From Paraburkholderia caribensis (GTDB taxonomy: Bacteria; Pseudomonadota; Gammaproteobacteria; Burkholderiales; Burkholderiaceae): DNA of 64,000 bases. Shown piece by piece: positions 26,028 to 36,607 of the stretch. A program made the translations under genes and the position numbers. Within the stretch, counting starts at the first letter, position 1. Each line of letters begins with the position of its first letter. Under the pieces are notes generated by a model. The model was not told the origin of the DNA. It worked only from the letters and a program-made list of their open reading frames with translations, and did not search any database. The stretch is taken from contig NZ_CP026103.1 in NCBI RefSeq assembly GCF_002902945.1, positions 806,001 through 870,000 of the forward strand, written 5' to 3'.

Positions 26028-26288
26028 ATGGCATGGCTTGTCATTCTGCACGGCGCATATTGGCGCAACGTTTCGCACGACGTATTCAGCGAACATCCGA
26101 GAGAGGACGACTGGAGCCAGTTGGCGTGCGACACCTTCGACGCAAGCGAAGGCATGTGCGAAGCCGAAGTGGATGGCCTGAAAATCCTGATTCCGCGCAA
26201 TACGGTGATTGCCGCCGTGAACCTGCAGGATCGCGAGCAGGCAAAAGGTTTTGCCTTGCCTGTCCGTGACGGGCAAGCACATCGTTGA
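26028..26288 (+). CDS. small hypothetical protein
   Basis: An 86-residue acidic protein (MAWLVILHGAYWRNVSHDVF start; ends VNLQDREQAKGFALPV). The ATG at 26028 has GAGG five bases upstream, overlapping a GTG. It contains two Cys (LACDTFDASEGMCEAEVDG) but no metal motif. The pattern of alternating hydrophobic residues looks like a small alpha/beta fold. Function unknown. Confidence 0.5.
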   Translation: MAWLVILHGAYWRNVSHDVFSEHPREDDWSQLACDTFDASEGMCEAEVDGLKILIPRNTVIAAVNLQDREQAKGFALPVRDGQAHR

Positions 26289-26644
26289 CTGCGCACGCGG
26301 CAACGTCGCGAACATCATCGACCTGGCTCGAGGTCGGCAATCGTTTTAACCCTCCTTCAGGCGTGACCGGCCGCGAATTGCCGCTCACGCTTCTTCGCGC
26401 CGGCCGGCTCGATCAGGTCTGCATCGTCGAATACCCGTCCCCACGACTGCGCGCTCCACGGAATTTTGCGTGAGTAACATATACACGCAATCAGCACGAG
26501 CGGCCAAAATTACGGCATCATGCGTCACCTGGCGCTTGCGTAGCGTTTACCTCACTCAAGCCGCGTGTTTTCAGGCCGTTAAGTCAGCGAGCAAAGCTTG
26601 CCCCGCGATGGGCCGGAACACAGCGTCCTGACCACGGTCGAGCC
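26289..26644. other. intergenic stretch before the GGDEF gene
   Basis: 356 bases. I see no gene with convincing codon pattern or start, no RNA gene and no strong hairpin. It presumably holds the promoter of the GGDEF gene. Confidence 0.4.
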
Positions 26645-28162
26645 ATGTCCGAGAAGACTTCCATGTTCGATTCGCTACTGGCGACGCCCACGCCAGAGAA
26701 GGCCGTTGTCAGCCCGTCGGTGCGGGCAGCGCTGCTGTCCGCGCTGTTCGACAACGCATGGCCGTTGTTTCTGTCCGGCATCTCCAGCATCTTCGTGGCC
26801 GCTGTCGCGTGTTTCCGGCTGCATCAGACATGGACGGCGCTCTGGCTGATCGCCGATATCGCCGTGCTGGCCGCCCGCCTCGGGATCGTGCGCCTCTACG
26901 TGACACGCAGCCGCGTCGGCGAGGTGCATCCAGGCCCGTGGGCCGCCCGCTACGCGCCCGTCAGCCTGATTGCCTGTCTGCTGCTCGGCCTCGGCACGGC
27001 CGCGTGCTTTCTGTCGCCGGACAAGGAACTGGCCACGCTCGCGATCATGGTCGCGGCAGGCATCCTTGGCGGCATCGCGTCGCGCAACGCGGCGCTGCCG
27101 CGGCTCGCGATCGCGCAGATTTTTCTCGGCACGATACCCATCGGCATTGGCGCGCTGATCGCGCCGCAAAGCGGCGCATGGATTCTGGTGCCGCCGCTCG
27201 TTGCGTACAACGCGGCAATGGTCTCGGTGGTGCGACGCCACTACAACGGCCTCGTCGCGCTGATGACGGCCGAACAGCGCCACGCCGAACTGGCCGCGCG
27301 CTTCGACGCCGCGTTGGCGTACATGCCGCACGGGCTGTGCACCGTCGACGGCGCGGGCAAGGTCGTGATCGCCAACCGCCGCACGGCGGAACTGTTCGGC
27401 GCGACCGTCGAGATGCTCAAGCTCAACGTGCCGCTGCCCGAGTTCATCGGCCACGTCGGCATCGCGCAGTTCGGCGGGACGCTGCGCAAGCGGCTCGTCG
27501 AACGGTTCAGCGCGTGGCTGGGCGACGAGCGCAGCCCGATGGGCCTCGAACTGGAGGACGGCCGTCAGCTGGAATTGACCCGCAACCCGGTGCCGGACGG
27601 CAGCGCCGTCATCATCATCGAGGACGTGACCGAGCGGCGGCAGACAGAGGCGAAGATCTTGCACCTCGCGCGGCACGATGCGCTCACGGGCCTGCCGAAC
27701 CGCCGCGAGTTGCGCGACCGGCTGGAGCAGATCCTGCTGGACCGCGCACGGATGAAGGGCGGGGCGATCGCGATGATGTATCTGGACCTCGACGGCTTCA
27801 AGCAGGTCAACGACCGGCTCGGCCATTGCGCGGGCGACGAGGTGCTCGAGACGGTCGCCTCGCGGCTATCGCGCGTGCTGCGTCCCGGTGAACTGGTCGC
27901 GCGGCTGGGCGGCGACGAGTTCGCGATCATCGCCGACCACACCACGCTACCTTCCGTTGTCGCACTGGCTCAGCGCGTGATTCGCGACATCGCGCTGCCA
28001 TACCATCTGTCGACGGGCGAGGCCGTCAGCATCGGCACCAGCGTCGGTATTGCGCTGGCGGCGAACGACGATTCCGTCGACGGTTTGATCCGGCGCGCGG
28101 ACCAGGCGCTGTATAGCGCGAAGCAGGCGGGCCGGGGCACGTATCGCGTAGCGAACGCTTAG
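26645..28162 (+). CDS. membrane PAS-GGDEF diguanylate cyclase
   Basis: A 505-residue signalling protein. Residues about 25-200 form five to six membrane helices; a PAS-like domain follows (FDAALAYMPHGLCTVD, ending VIIIEDVTERRQ), and then GGDEF (LARHDALTGLPNR to the C-terminus). The active-site motif is intact: RLGGDEFAII near residue 421. The product-binding inhibitory site, normally RxxD, reads RPGE at the matching position, so feedback inhibition by c-di-GMP may be weakened. It would make c-di-GMP in response to a signal sensed in or near the membrane. The gene stands alone and is convergent with the RidA gene. Confidence 0.9.
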   Translation: MSEKTSMFDSLLATPTPEKAVVSPSVRAALLSALFDNAWPLFLSGISSIFVAAVACFRLHQTWTALWLIADIAVLAARLGIVRLYVTRSRVGEVHPGPWAARYAPVSLIACLLLGLGTAACFLSPDKELATLAIMVAAGILGGIASRNAALPRLAIAQIFLGTIPIGIGALIAPQSGAWILVPPLVAYNAAMVSVVRRHYNGLVALMTAEQRHAELAARFDAALAYMPHGLCTVDGAGKVVIANRRTAELFGATVEMLKLNVPLPEFIGHVGIAQFGGTLRKRLVERFSAWLGDERSPMGLELEDGRQLELTRNPVPDGSAVIIIEDVTERRQTEAKILHLARHDALTGLPNRRELRDRLEQILLDRARMKGGAIAMMYLDLDGFKQVNDRLGHCAGDEVLETVASRLSRVLRPGELVARLGGDEFAIIADHTTLPSVVALAQRVIRDIALPYHLSTGEAVSIGTSVGIALAANDDSVDGLIRRADQALYSAKQAGRGTYRVANA

Positions 28163-28167
28163 CCAGA

Positions 28168-28189
28168 CGGCGCGCGCTGCGACGCGCCG
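28168..28189. terminator. short hairpin between convergent genes
   Basis: CGGCGCG/CGCGCCG, a 7-bp stem with an eight-base loop in the 30-base gap between the convergent GGDEF and RidA genes. It could serve both directions; there is no T run. Confidence 0.35.
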
Positions 28190-28192
28190 CCG

Positions 28193-28546
28193 TTACGCCA
28201 GCGCGACGACGGCAATCTCGACCAGCAGTTCCGGCGCGGCCAGCTTCGCTTCGACCGTCGCGCGGGTCGGCGCGCAGCCGGGCGCGACCCACGCGTCCCA
28301 GACGCTGTTCATGCCCGCGAAATCGCGCTCGATATTCGCGAGCCACACCTGAGCCGACACGAGACGCGTTTTGTCGACGCCCGCTTTCTCCAGAAAACCG
28401 TCGATCTTCGCCAGCACACTGGCCGTCTGGACTTTGACATCGGGCGCGTGATCGTTCGACGTCTGGCCGCCGATGAACACAAGCCCCGCCGCCTTGACGA
28501 CACGGCTCATGCGCTGATTCGTTTCGATTCTTATGATATCGGACAT
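28193..28546 (-). CDS. RidA-family enamine/imine deaminase
   Basis: A 117-residue YjgF/RidA protein. It shows the family's VKAAGLVFIGGQTSND start, KTRLVSAQVWLANIE middle and APTRATVEAKLA with the substrate-binding Arg. RidA proteins hydrolyse reactive enamine or imine intermediates made by amino-acid oxidising enzymes. As the last gene after three amine-oxidase subunits, it most likely clears the imine product of that complex. The ATG at 28546 is chosen as it matches normal family length; an in-frame ATG at 28603 would add 19 residues. Confidence 0.88.
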   Translation of the reverse strand: MSDIIRIETNQRMSRVVKAAGLVFIGGQTSNDHAPDVKVQTASVLAKIDGFLEKAGVDKTRLVSAQVWLANIERDFAGMNSVWDAWVAPGCAPTRATVEAKLAAPELLVEIAVVALA

Positions 28547-28612
28547 ACGCTGGTTTGCTCCTGGTTGAAGAGTCGAAAGCGCACCGGACAGGGCGCGCGT
28601 CATGCAATGGAA

Positions 28613-29794
28613 TCAATGAGCGACGGCGCTCGCCGCCCGTTCGGAGGCGGAGGTCCGCGCGAAACGGTCGATCGCGAATGCATCGAGCGGCAACGACGCC
28701 TTGCCTTCGAGCACCAGCTCCGAAACGAGCCGCCCGCATGCCGGCCCGAGCTGAAAGCCGCTGCCGCAATAGCCGAACGAATAAACGAGATTCGACGCGC
28801 GGCGGCTCGCCGAGATCACGGGCAGCGAGTCGTCGGTAAAGGCTTCGACGCCCGCCCACGCGCGATTGACGCCGAGATGCCGCAAATGCGGAAACAGATC
28901 GACGACGGTATTCGCGCTGCGCACGAGGCGCGCGAAGTCGACCTCGCCGTGGCGGCCGTCGAGGTCGGCGATGCCGATCAGCTTGCCGCCGATCACCACC
29001 GTGCCGTTGTCGAACTGCTTGAACGACAGCGGGCGGCCCGTGGCGCCGAGCGTCGCCCGGCAGAAGGGCGCGACGCGATGCGTGACCATCAGCATCAGTC
29101 CTTCGGGATGAACGGGCACGTGTTCGCCGACCTGCGCGGCCAGTTGGCCCGCCCATGCGCCCGCTGTGATGACGAGCTTTTCCGCGCTGAACGCGCCGCG
29201 CGGCGTGTGCGCAAGCCAGCGTGTGCCGCGCTGTTCGATGCGGGTAGCAGGCGTGCCTTCGAAGAACTGCGCGCCGTGTCGCTGCGCTGCGAGCCGGAAG
29301 GCGGTCGTGGTCCTGAACGGCAACGCGTAGCCGTCGCGCTCGACCCAGATGCCGCCCGTCACGTGCGGCGCGAGCGCGGGCTCGAGTTCGAGCAGCGTCG
29401 CGCGGTCGATCAGTTTCTCGTGCGTGAAGCCATGCGCTTCGAGCAGCGCGACGCGTTCGCGGCAATCGTCGAGTTCGGCCTCCGTCTCGGCGATCTTCAA
29501 CTGGCCGGAAGGCACGAAGCCGCCGTCGTCGCCGATCGTCTCGCGCAACGCGTGCCAGATCTCGCGCGACATCAGCGCCAGCGGAATTTCCGGCACAGGC
29601 CGTCCGAGCGTACGCACACCGCCCGCGTTCACACCCGACGAATGCCGCGCCACATAGTCGGCTTCGAGCACGATCACCGTCGCGCCGCGCGCGGCCAGAT
29701 GAAACGCGGTGCTCGATCCGTGCAGGCCGCCGCCGATCACGAGCACATCGGCTTCACGCGTGACGGCGCAAGGGGACATGGCGGGGTCATTCAC
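28613..29794 (-). CDS. glycine oxidase/DadA-like FAD subunit (OoxB/HcnC type)
   Basis: A 393-residue FAD-dependent oxidoreductase of the DAO superfamily. The dinucleotide site is VIGGGLHGSSTAFHLA near residue 20, followed by the family's SSGVNAGGVR. The C-terminal part has WAGVEAFTDDSLPVI and YSFGYCGSGFQLGPACG. This is the type of catalytic subunit found in octopine/nopaline oxidases, hydrogen-cyanide synthase HcnC and hydroxyproline dehydrogenases, where it oxidises a C-N bond. It overlaps the BFD-type subunit gene by eight bases. A second such subunit is encoded earlier in the same operon. Confidence 0.85.
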   Translation of the reverse strand: MNDPAMSPCAVTREADVLVIGGGLHGSSTAFHLAARGATVIVLEADYVARHSSGVNAGGVRTLGRPVPEIPLALMSREIWHALRETIGDDGGFVPSGQLKIAETEAELDDCRERVALLEAHGFTHEKLIDRATLLELEPALAPHVTGGIWVERDGYALPFRTTTAFRLAAQRHGAQFFEGTPATRIEQRGTRWLAHTPRGAFSAEKLVITAGAWAGQLAAQVGEHVPVHPEGLMLMVTHRVAPFCRATLGATGRPLSFKQFDNGTVVIGGKLIGIADLDGRHGEVDFARLVRSANTVVDLFPHLRHLGVNRAWAGVEAFTDDSLPVISASRRASNLVYSFGYCGSGFQLGPACGRLVSELVLEGKASLPLDAFAIDRFARTSASERAASAVAH

Positions 29795-31205
29795 CGGCGA
29801 GTTCTCCGAGCGTGAGCGGCTTGATGGGCGGACGGATGCGGTAGTAGCCCACTTCGCCCGGCGGCACGTTGCGCGCGTGCGCGATGATCTCGGTGACGGT
29901 GAGGCCGCACATGCGCCCCTGGCACGGACCCATGCCGCAACGTCCGAACGATTTCGCCTGGTTTGGGCCGACGCAGCCGAGTTCGACGAAGCCGCGCACG
30001 TCGCCCGCCGTCACTTCTTCGCAGCGGCAGACGATCACCTCGTCGTGCGGAATGCGGTTCGCGTCGCGCGGACGGTACAGGCTGTCGAGAAACGGACGGA
30101 TGCGCATCACGCTCGCCAGCGTGCGGCGATGCGGCGCGGCTTCCGTGTCGCGCGTGGCCGCGTCGATCGCGCCGAGCTGGCACAGGGCCTGGAGCGCGCT
30201 CAACGCGCCCTGTTCGGCGGCAGCCAGCGCGCCGCCGATACCGCCGCCGTCGCCCGCGATAAAGATGCCCGGCACGTCGAGCTCGCCCCATGCATCCGTG
30301 GTCGGCGCGAAGCACAGCTGCGCCGTGTCCCAGTGGTGTTGCGCGCGCAGCGAGAGCGTGAATTGCGTGTTCGGCACGACGCCCTGATGCAGCAGGATCA
30401 CGCTGGCTTCCACCTTGTGCGCGCGGCCCTGGGTCGTGAAGCTCAGCGCGGCGGCGCGCTCGACGCCGTCGGCGTCGCGTCTGGATTCGATGCGCAGATC
30501 GTCGGCGGCCTCGAAGATCGGCACGCCCGCGTCGCGCAGCGTGCGGATCAGTTGCAGGCCCTTGCCGAGAAATGGCCACGCGCGCAACGCGGACAGCAGA
30601 TGCTTCTTCGCGCGCCAGCGGTCCTCGTGACGCGTCGTATCGACCAGCGCGCGGATCGGCACACCCGCTCTCACGTACTGCCAGCCGAGCAGATAGAGCA
30701 GCGGGCCGCAGCCCGCCAGAACGGGCGGCTCGGCGGGTACTTCGCCCGCGCTTTTCAGCAGGATCTGCGCGGCGCCCGCCGTCAGCACGCCGGGCAGCGT
30801 CCAGCCGGGAATCGGAAACGGCCGCTCGAGCGCGCCCGTGGCGAGAATCACCCGCTGTGCGTCGAAGCTGCCGACCTTGCCGTCCTTCAGGTAATGCACG
30901 GCCCGCTCGCGCGTGACCTGCCACACGGACGCATGCGCGACATGGCGCGCGCCGGAGCGTGCGAACGCGTCGGCAATCGCGGCGCCCGCTGCGTAGTCCG
31001 GGCCGAGAATCTCCTTGCGGCGTGCGTCGGCGCGGCCAATCGCGCGATAAATCTGTCCGCCGACGGCATCCTGCTCGTCCAGCAGCACGACGGACAGACC
31101 GGCGCGCGCCGCGCGCGTTGCCGCGCTCATGCCGGCGGGACCGGCGCCCACCACGACGACATCGACGGCTTTGGATACGAACTCTGCTGCGTGTTCAGCG
31201 GCCAT
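29787..31205 (-). CDS. FAD/NAD-binding subunit with BFD-like iron-sulfur domain (OoxA/HcnB type)
   Basis: A 472-residue protein. Residues 14-45 form an FAD site (VVVVGAGPAGMSAATRAAR), and a second Rossmann motif lies near VILATGALERPFPIPGW and AGDGGGIGGALAA. The C-terminal about 90 residues carry a BFD-type cysteine set, CRCEE then CGMGPCQGRMCG, for a 2Fe-2S cluster. This is the OoxA/NoxA/HcnB-type partner that transfers electrons from the catalytic subunit. It overlaps the genes on both sides (11 bases with the small iron-sulfur gene, eight with the FAD subunit), so a stable complex is likely. Confidence 0.87.
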   Translation of the reverse strand: MAAEHAAEFVSKAVDVVVVGAGPAGMSAATRAARAGLSVVLLDEQDAVGGQIYRAIGRADARRKEILGPDYAAGAAIADAFARSGARHVAHASVWQVTRERAVHYLKDGKVGSFDAQRVILATGALERPFPIPGWTLPGVLTAGAAQILLKSAGEVPAEPPVLAGCGPLLYLLGWQYVRAGVPIRALVDTTRHEDRWRAKKHLLSALRAWPFLGKGLQLIRTLRDAGVPIFEAADDLRIESRRDADGVERAAALSFTTQGRAHKVEASVILLHQGVVPNTQFTLSLRAQHHWDTAQLCFAPTTDAWGELDVPGIFIAGDGGGIGGALAAAEQGALSALQALCQLGAIDAATRDTEAAPHRRTLASVMRIRPFLDSLYRPRDANRIPHDEVIVCRCEEVTAGDVRGFVELGCVGPNQAKSFGRCGMGPCQGRMCGLTVTEIIAHARNVPPGEVGYYRIRPPIKPLTLGELAGE

Positions 31206-31536
31206 GAGCGTCCTCCAGCGAAACAGCGACGGGCGGCAGATCGCGCGCGCCTTCCTGCGAACGGATGCGCATCCCGTCGCGCACGGTCACCATGCAGCTT
31301 TGCCGGCTCGGCACGCCATCGATCTCGACCAGACACTCGAAGCACGCGCCCATCATGCAATACGGCGCGCGCGGCGCGCCGGACACGGGCGTTGCGCGGA
31401 AGCGCGCAATGCCGGAAGCCAGCAGCGCCGCGGCCACCGAGCGGCCGCCCGGCACGCGCAACGGCTGATCGTTGAACCAGATATCGACGGGCGCATCGGC
31501 GCCGGGCAGGGCCTTGAATAGCGGGGTGGAAGTCAT
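31195..31536 (-). CDS. 2Fe-2S ferredoxin-like small subunit (HcnA/OoxC type)
   Basis: A 113-residue protein with a plant-ferredoxin-type cluster motif: CMMGACFEC at about 67-75 and the last Cys in RQSCMV. The size and position match HcnA or the OoxC subunit of opine oxidases, which links the two flavoproteins. It is seven bases downstream of the first FAD gene and overlaps the next one. The ATG at 31536 gives the normal length. Confidence 0.85.
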   Translation of the reverse strand: MTSTPLFKALPGADAPVDIWFNDQPLRVPGGRSVAAALLASGIARFRATPVSGAPRAPYCMMGACFECLVEIDGVPSRQSCMVTVRDGMRIRSQEGARDLPPVAVSLEDAHGR

Positions 31537-31543
31537 GTCGGAA

Positions 31544-32680
31544 TCAGTGAGCGGGAATGAGAGCAGGGGATTCGGTGAAGCGCGTGCCCGAAAACGCGGG
31601 CAGCTCGTCGGGCATCGCACCGCCGGCGATCCACGGCGCAACGCGTAACGCATGCGCGGCGGCGAGCGTCACGCCGCTGTGGCAGGTGACGACGAAGGCG
31701 CCCGGATGCGACGCAGACTGGTCGTAGATCGGAAAGCCGTCCGGACTGTAGACCCGCAGCGCAGCCCACGTGCGCACCAGCCGGACGTTCTTCAGCAACG
31801 GAAAGGCGCGCACGCCGCGCCGCGCGATGTCGGACAGCACGTGCGTGGTGGTGAAATCGTTCAGGCCGACTTCTTCCATCGAATCGCCGAACTGCACGGT
31901 GCCTTCGTCCGTTTGCCGGACGTTGAGCGTCGGGTAATGCAGGAACGGCGCGACGCGCTCGCTGATCAGCACCTGCCCGCGATTCGGCGCAACGGGCGCA
32001 TGCAGCCCGACATGCGGCGCGAGCGCGCGATTGCCCAGGCCCGCCGCGAGCACCACGCGTGCCGCGCGATACGTGCCGCGCTTGCCTTGCACCGCGAAGC
32101 CGCCGCTGTCGGGCGCGATGCGCAGTGCTTCCTCGTTGTTGACGAGCTTCACGCCGCGCCGCTGCATGCCTGTGTGCAGCGCACGCAGCAGCTTGAGCGG
32201 ATTGACGTGCCCGTCCATCGGCGTATAGCTCGCGCCGATCACGTCGGGGCCGATCTGCGGCACGCGTTCGCGCACTTCGCGCGCATCGAGCAACTGATAC
32301 GGGTAGTCGCCGAGTTCGCGTTGCAGCGTGCCGAGCCGCTGGGCGCGGTCGGCGAGGTCGTCGTCGGAGAAACAGAAGTGAAAGCCGCCGGGCTGACGCA
32401 GCGCGACGTCGATCCCCGTTTCGTCTAGCAGCGCGGCGGCGAGCGCGGGCCAGCGCGTGGCCGAACTGCGCGACCAGCGCGCGTACGGCGACAGGCCGTA
32501 GCCCTTGCCCTGAATCCAGACCAGCCCGAAATTGCCGCGCGACGCGCGAAACGCGCCGTCGTCCTGGTCGAGCACGGTGACTTGCGCGCCTTCGCGCGCA
32601 AGGCCCCAGGCGACGGCGGAACCGACCAGCCCGCCGCCCAGCACGAGCACGTCGGGGTGGGCGGATGAGTTGCGGGTCAT
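31544..32680 (-). CDS. second DAO-type FAD oxidase subunit (OoxB/HcnC type)
   Basis: A 378-residue FAD protein. The nucleotide motif is VLGGGLVGSAVAWGLA near residue 13. WAALRVYSPDGFPIYDQ and VTCHSGVTLAAAHAL occupy the place of the usual substrate and FAD-contact segments. It belongs to the same superfamily as the 28613-29794 protein but is clearly divergent from it (different early motif, RASRGNFGLVWIQGKG). Its ATG overlaps the stop of the permease gene, so it is coupled to transport. Two DAO-type subunits with one set of partner subunits suggests either two substrates or two oxidation steps. Confidence 0.85.
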   Translation of the reverse strand: MTRNSSAHPDVLVLGGGLVGSAVAWGLAREGAQVTVLDQDDGAFRASRGNFGLVWIQGKGYGLSPYARWSRSSATRWPALAAALLDETGIDVALRQPGGFHFCFSDDDLADRAQRLGTLQRELGDYPYQLLDAREVRERVPQIGPDVIGASYTPMDGHVNPLKLLRALHTGMQRRGVKLVNNEEALRIAPDSGGFAVQGKRGTYRAARVVLAAGLGNRALAPHVGLHAPVAPNRGQVLISERVAPFLHYPTLNVRQTDEGTVQFGDSMEEVGLNDFTTTHVLSDIARRGVRAFPLLKNVRLVRTWAALRVYSPDGFPIYDQSASHPGAFVVTCHSGVTLAAAHALRVAPWIAGGAMPDELPAFSGTRFTESPALIPAH

Positions 32681-33474
32681 CGTGCTTCTCCAATCAATAT
32701 GCGGTCCAGTCCGACCATGCGGTCGAGCAGCACCATCAGCAGAACCGTGCCGACGATCAGCACCGCCGAGACCGACGCGACGAGGGGATCGATGGTCTGC
32801 GCGATCTGGTTGTACATGGCGACGGGCAGCGTCGTGGTGCCGGGCGTCGCGACGAAAATGGTCATCGTCAGTTCGTCGAAGCTCTGGATGAACGACAGCA
32901 CCCAGCCGCCCGCGACACCCGTGCGGATCATCGGCAGCACGACGCGGCGAAACGCGGTGAAGCGGCTCGCACCACACGACAGCGCGGCGCGCTCGGCGTC
33001 GCGGTCGAGGCCGACGGCGGAAGACAGCGCGAGCCGCAGCGCATACGGCAGCACGACGATCACGTGCGTCGCGACGAGCGCCCAGAACGAGCCGCTCAGA
33101 TGCAGCAGCGACAGGAAGCGCAGGAACGCGATGCCGAGCACGACGGCGGGAATCATCATCGGCGAGAGGAAGAAACTCATCAGCGCGGCGCGGCCGGTGA
33201 AGCGGTAGCGCGCAATCGCCAGCGCGGCGGGCACCGCGAGCGCGACGCCGATGGTCGCTGCCGCAAACGCGAGCCGCACGGACAGCCAGAACGCCGACAC
33301 GATGTCGCCGTTTTCCAGAATCGCGCGAAACCAGCGCAGCGACGCGCCGTCGAACGGCATCGAAATGAAGCCTTTATCGGTGAACGCGACCAGCATCACG
33401 ACAACCAGCGGCGCGAGGATGAAAGAGAGGAACAACGCGTTGAACAACAGGCCCCAGAATCCGTTCTGTTTCAT
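32677..33474 (-). CDS. ABC importer permease (PotC-like)
   Basis: A 265-residue inner-membrane permease with about six helices. The EAA-type loop that touches the ATPase reads AERAALSCGASRFTAFRRVVLP. It belongs to the spermidine/putrescine/opine/thiamine class of importers. It starts four bases after the other permease gene. Confidence 0.9.
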   Translation of the reverse strand: MKQNGFWGLLFNALFLSFILAPLVVVMLVAFTDKGFISMPFDGASLRWFRAILENGDIVSAFWLSVRLAFAAATIGVALAVPAALAIARYRFTGRAALMSFFLSPMMIPAVVLGIAFLRFLSLLHLSGSFWALVATHVIVVLPYALRLALSSAVGLDRDAERAALSCGASRFTAFRRVVLPMIRTGVAGGWVLSFIQSFDELTMTIFVATPGTTTLPVAMYNQIAQTIDPLVASVSAVLIVGTVLLMVLLDRMVGLDRILIGEAR

Positions 33475-33478
33475 GGTG

Positions 33479-34337
33479 TCACTCGAAAACGTGCTTGAAA
33501 CGGCGTTCGGCGAGACGGCTGCAACCCATCACGATCGCGACGTTCGCAACCAGCAGGAGCACCGCGATGCTTGCGCCGAGCGGCCAGTTCAGCGTGCCGA
33601 GGAATTCGTCGTAGGCAGCCGTCGCGACGACTTTCAGACGGCGCCCGCCGATCAGCGCAGGCGTCGCGAATGCCGACGCCGACAGCGCGAACACGATGAT
33701 CGATCCGGACAGCACGCCGGGCATGATCTGCGGCAGCACCACGCGGCGAAACACGCGCAGCGGCGAGCCGCCGAGCGACAGCCCCGCCCACTCGACCTGC
33801 GGATCGAGCTTTTGCAGCGTCGCCCACACGGACATCACCATGAACGGCACCAGCACATGCGTGAGCGCGATGATCACGCCCGTCATCGTGAAGACGAGGC
33901 GGATCGGCTCGGACGTGATGTGCAGAGCCTGCAACGCGTTGTTCAGCACGCCGTTGTTGCCGAGCAGAATCTGCCAGCCGAGCGTGCGCACCACGACGGA
34001 GATCAGCAGCGGCCCGAGCACGATCAGCAGGCACAGCGACTGCCACGGCCGCTTCATGCGCGCGAGCACGATCGTTTCGGGCACCCCGAGCAGCACGCTC
34101 AGCAGCGTCACCGCGAGCGCGAGGCCCGCCGTGCGCAGGAAAATTTCCGCGTAGTACGGGTCGCTCACCACCTCGGCGTAGTTCTTGAGCGTGTACGCGG
34201 TCTGCACGCCCGCCACGTCGCTGAAGACGCGGAACGATAGCAGCAGCGTCAGCACGAGCGGCACGAGCAGTAGTGCGCCGAACAGCAGCAGGGCAGGCGC
34301 GGACAGCAGCCAGGGCGCGGCGCCTGCGCGCGAATCG

Positions 34338-34351
<14 letters not shown>
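33479..34351 (-). CDS. ABC importer permease (PotB-like)
   Basis: A 290-residue inner-membrane permease with about six helices. The EAA-type loop reads VEWAGLSLGGSPLRVFRRVVLP. The ATG at 34351 overlaps the ATPase gene by 14 bases. It forms the heterodimeric channel with the following permease. Confidence 0.9.
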
Positions 34352-35408
<1,057 letters not shown>

Positions 35409-35462
35409 GAGCGGCGGTCCTGTGCGGAGGCGGGCGTTGCGGCTGCGATGCGGCGGCGGTGC

Positions 35463-36527
35463 TTATCGCTCGACCGAGCGGTTCCAGCGCTCCGTCCATT
35501 CGGTGCGGTGCTGGTTGATCGTGGCCCAGTCCATCGCGGTCAGTTTGCTGACCTGATCTGGTCCGTACGGCACGCGCGCGGCCACCTCGGGCGTCAGCTT
35601 GACGGTCTTGTTGACCGGGCCGAGGCCGATGCCTTGCGCCTGCATCGCCTGAACCTCGGGGCTGAGCAGGTACTGGATGAAGTCCTGCGAAAGCTTGGGC
35701 TGCGCGTTCTCCGCCACCGGGCACGCCGCGACCTGCAACGCGACGCCGCCTTCCTTCGGATAGACGAACTTGAGCGGAAAGCCGGTGTTCTGCAGCGCGA
35801 CCGCGCGGCCGCTGCCGTACGGCGCGATGATGACGTCGCCCGCCTGCATCAGACCGTCCATCTCGCCGGGCGTCGGCGCCCACGACAGCACGTCGGGCGC
35901 GACCTGCTGCGTCATCGCGGTGAAGCCGGGGTCGATGTTCTTCTCGCCGCCGCCATTCAGGCGCGCCAGCATCACGAGCGTATGCAGGCCATATGTGTTG
36001 GTGATGGGCGGCACGCCGAGCTTGCCCTTCAGGCGCTTGTCGGTCAGCACCTGCCACGAGTCGGGCGCGGGCAGGCCGAGCTTCCTGAACGCCTGTTCGT
36101 TGTAGCCAATGCCCGTCGCCACCATGCCGACGCCGACGGCCGTGGGGCCGAGCCGCGCGAGCGGATAGAGATCCTTCATCACGGGCGCCTCGTCGACCTT
36201 TGCGCACAGGCCGAGCTGCATCGCCTGGTACATCGGGCCGTCGTCCATTACCGCGACATTGATCTGCTGATGCCCTTTCTGCGCCTGGAGCTTCGCGAGC
36301 GTGTCGCTCGAATTCCCCGCTACATAGACGATCTTCACGTCATGCGCCTTCTCGAACGGCGGAATGATCTTCTGACGATAGAGCTGCTCGTTGGAGCCGC
36401 CGACGTTCGCGACATACAAGGTCGTCTCGGCGTGCGCGTGAAAGGGCGCGCTCAGACAGGCGGTAGAGAGGGCGGCGGAGAGAACACGGATCGTAAGACG
36501 GCAACGGCGGCGCAGCGTTTCTTGCAT
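35463..36527 (-). CDS. ABC importer periplasmic binding protein (PotD/opine type)
   Basis: A 354-residue binding protein. The ATG at 36527 lies eight bases past GGAG and opens a signal peptide (RVLSAALSTACLSAPFHAHA). An upstream ATG at 36542 lacks such a site. The fold is the class that serves spermidine, putrescine, Fe3+ or opines (NVGGSNEQLYRQKIIPPFEK, IIAPYGSGRAVALQNTGFPL). As the first gene of the nine-gene operon it sets the substrate range. By context this is an opine-like or secondary amine compound, which is inference. Confidence 0.88.
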   Translation of the reverse strand: MQETLRRRCRLTIRVLSAALSTACLSAPFHAHAETTLYVANVGGSNEQLYRQKIIPPFEKAHDVKIVYVAGNSSDTLAKLQAQKGHQQINVAVMDDGPMYQAMQLGLCAKVDEAPVMKDLYPLARLGPTAVGVGMVATGIGYNEQAFRKLGLPAPDSWQVLTDKRLKGKLGVPPITNTYGLHTLVMLARLNGGGEKNIDPGFTAMTQQVAPDVLSWAPTPGEMDGLMQAGDVIIAPYGSGRAVALQNTGFPLKFVYPKEGGVALQVAACPVAENAQPKLSQDFIQYLLSPEVQAMQAQGIGLGPVNKTVKLTPEVAARVPYGPDQVSKLTAMDWATINQHRTEWTERWNRSVER

Positions 36528-36607
36528 GACGACGATCTCCATTCAATGTGGGAAGGGACGCTCTGGCGGCGTGTCAATGGATCACAGTCTGGTCCGCAAT
36601 GGTCATA

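Noticed and set aside
29709..31475. Plus-strand open frame of 588 codons opposite the oxidase subunits
   Set aside because: Antisense to genes with intact FAD and iron-sulfur motifs.
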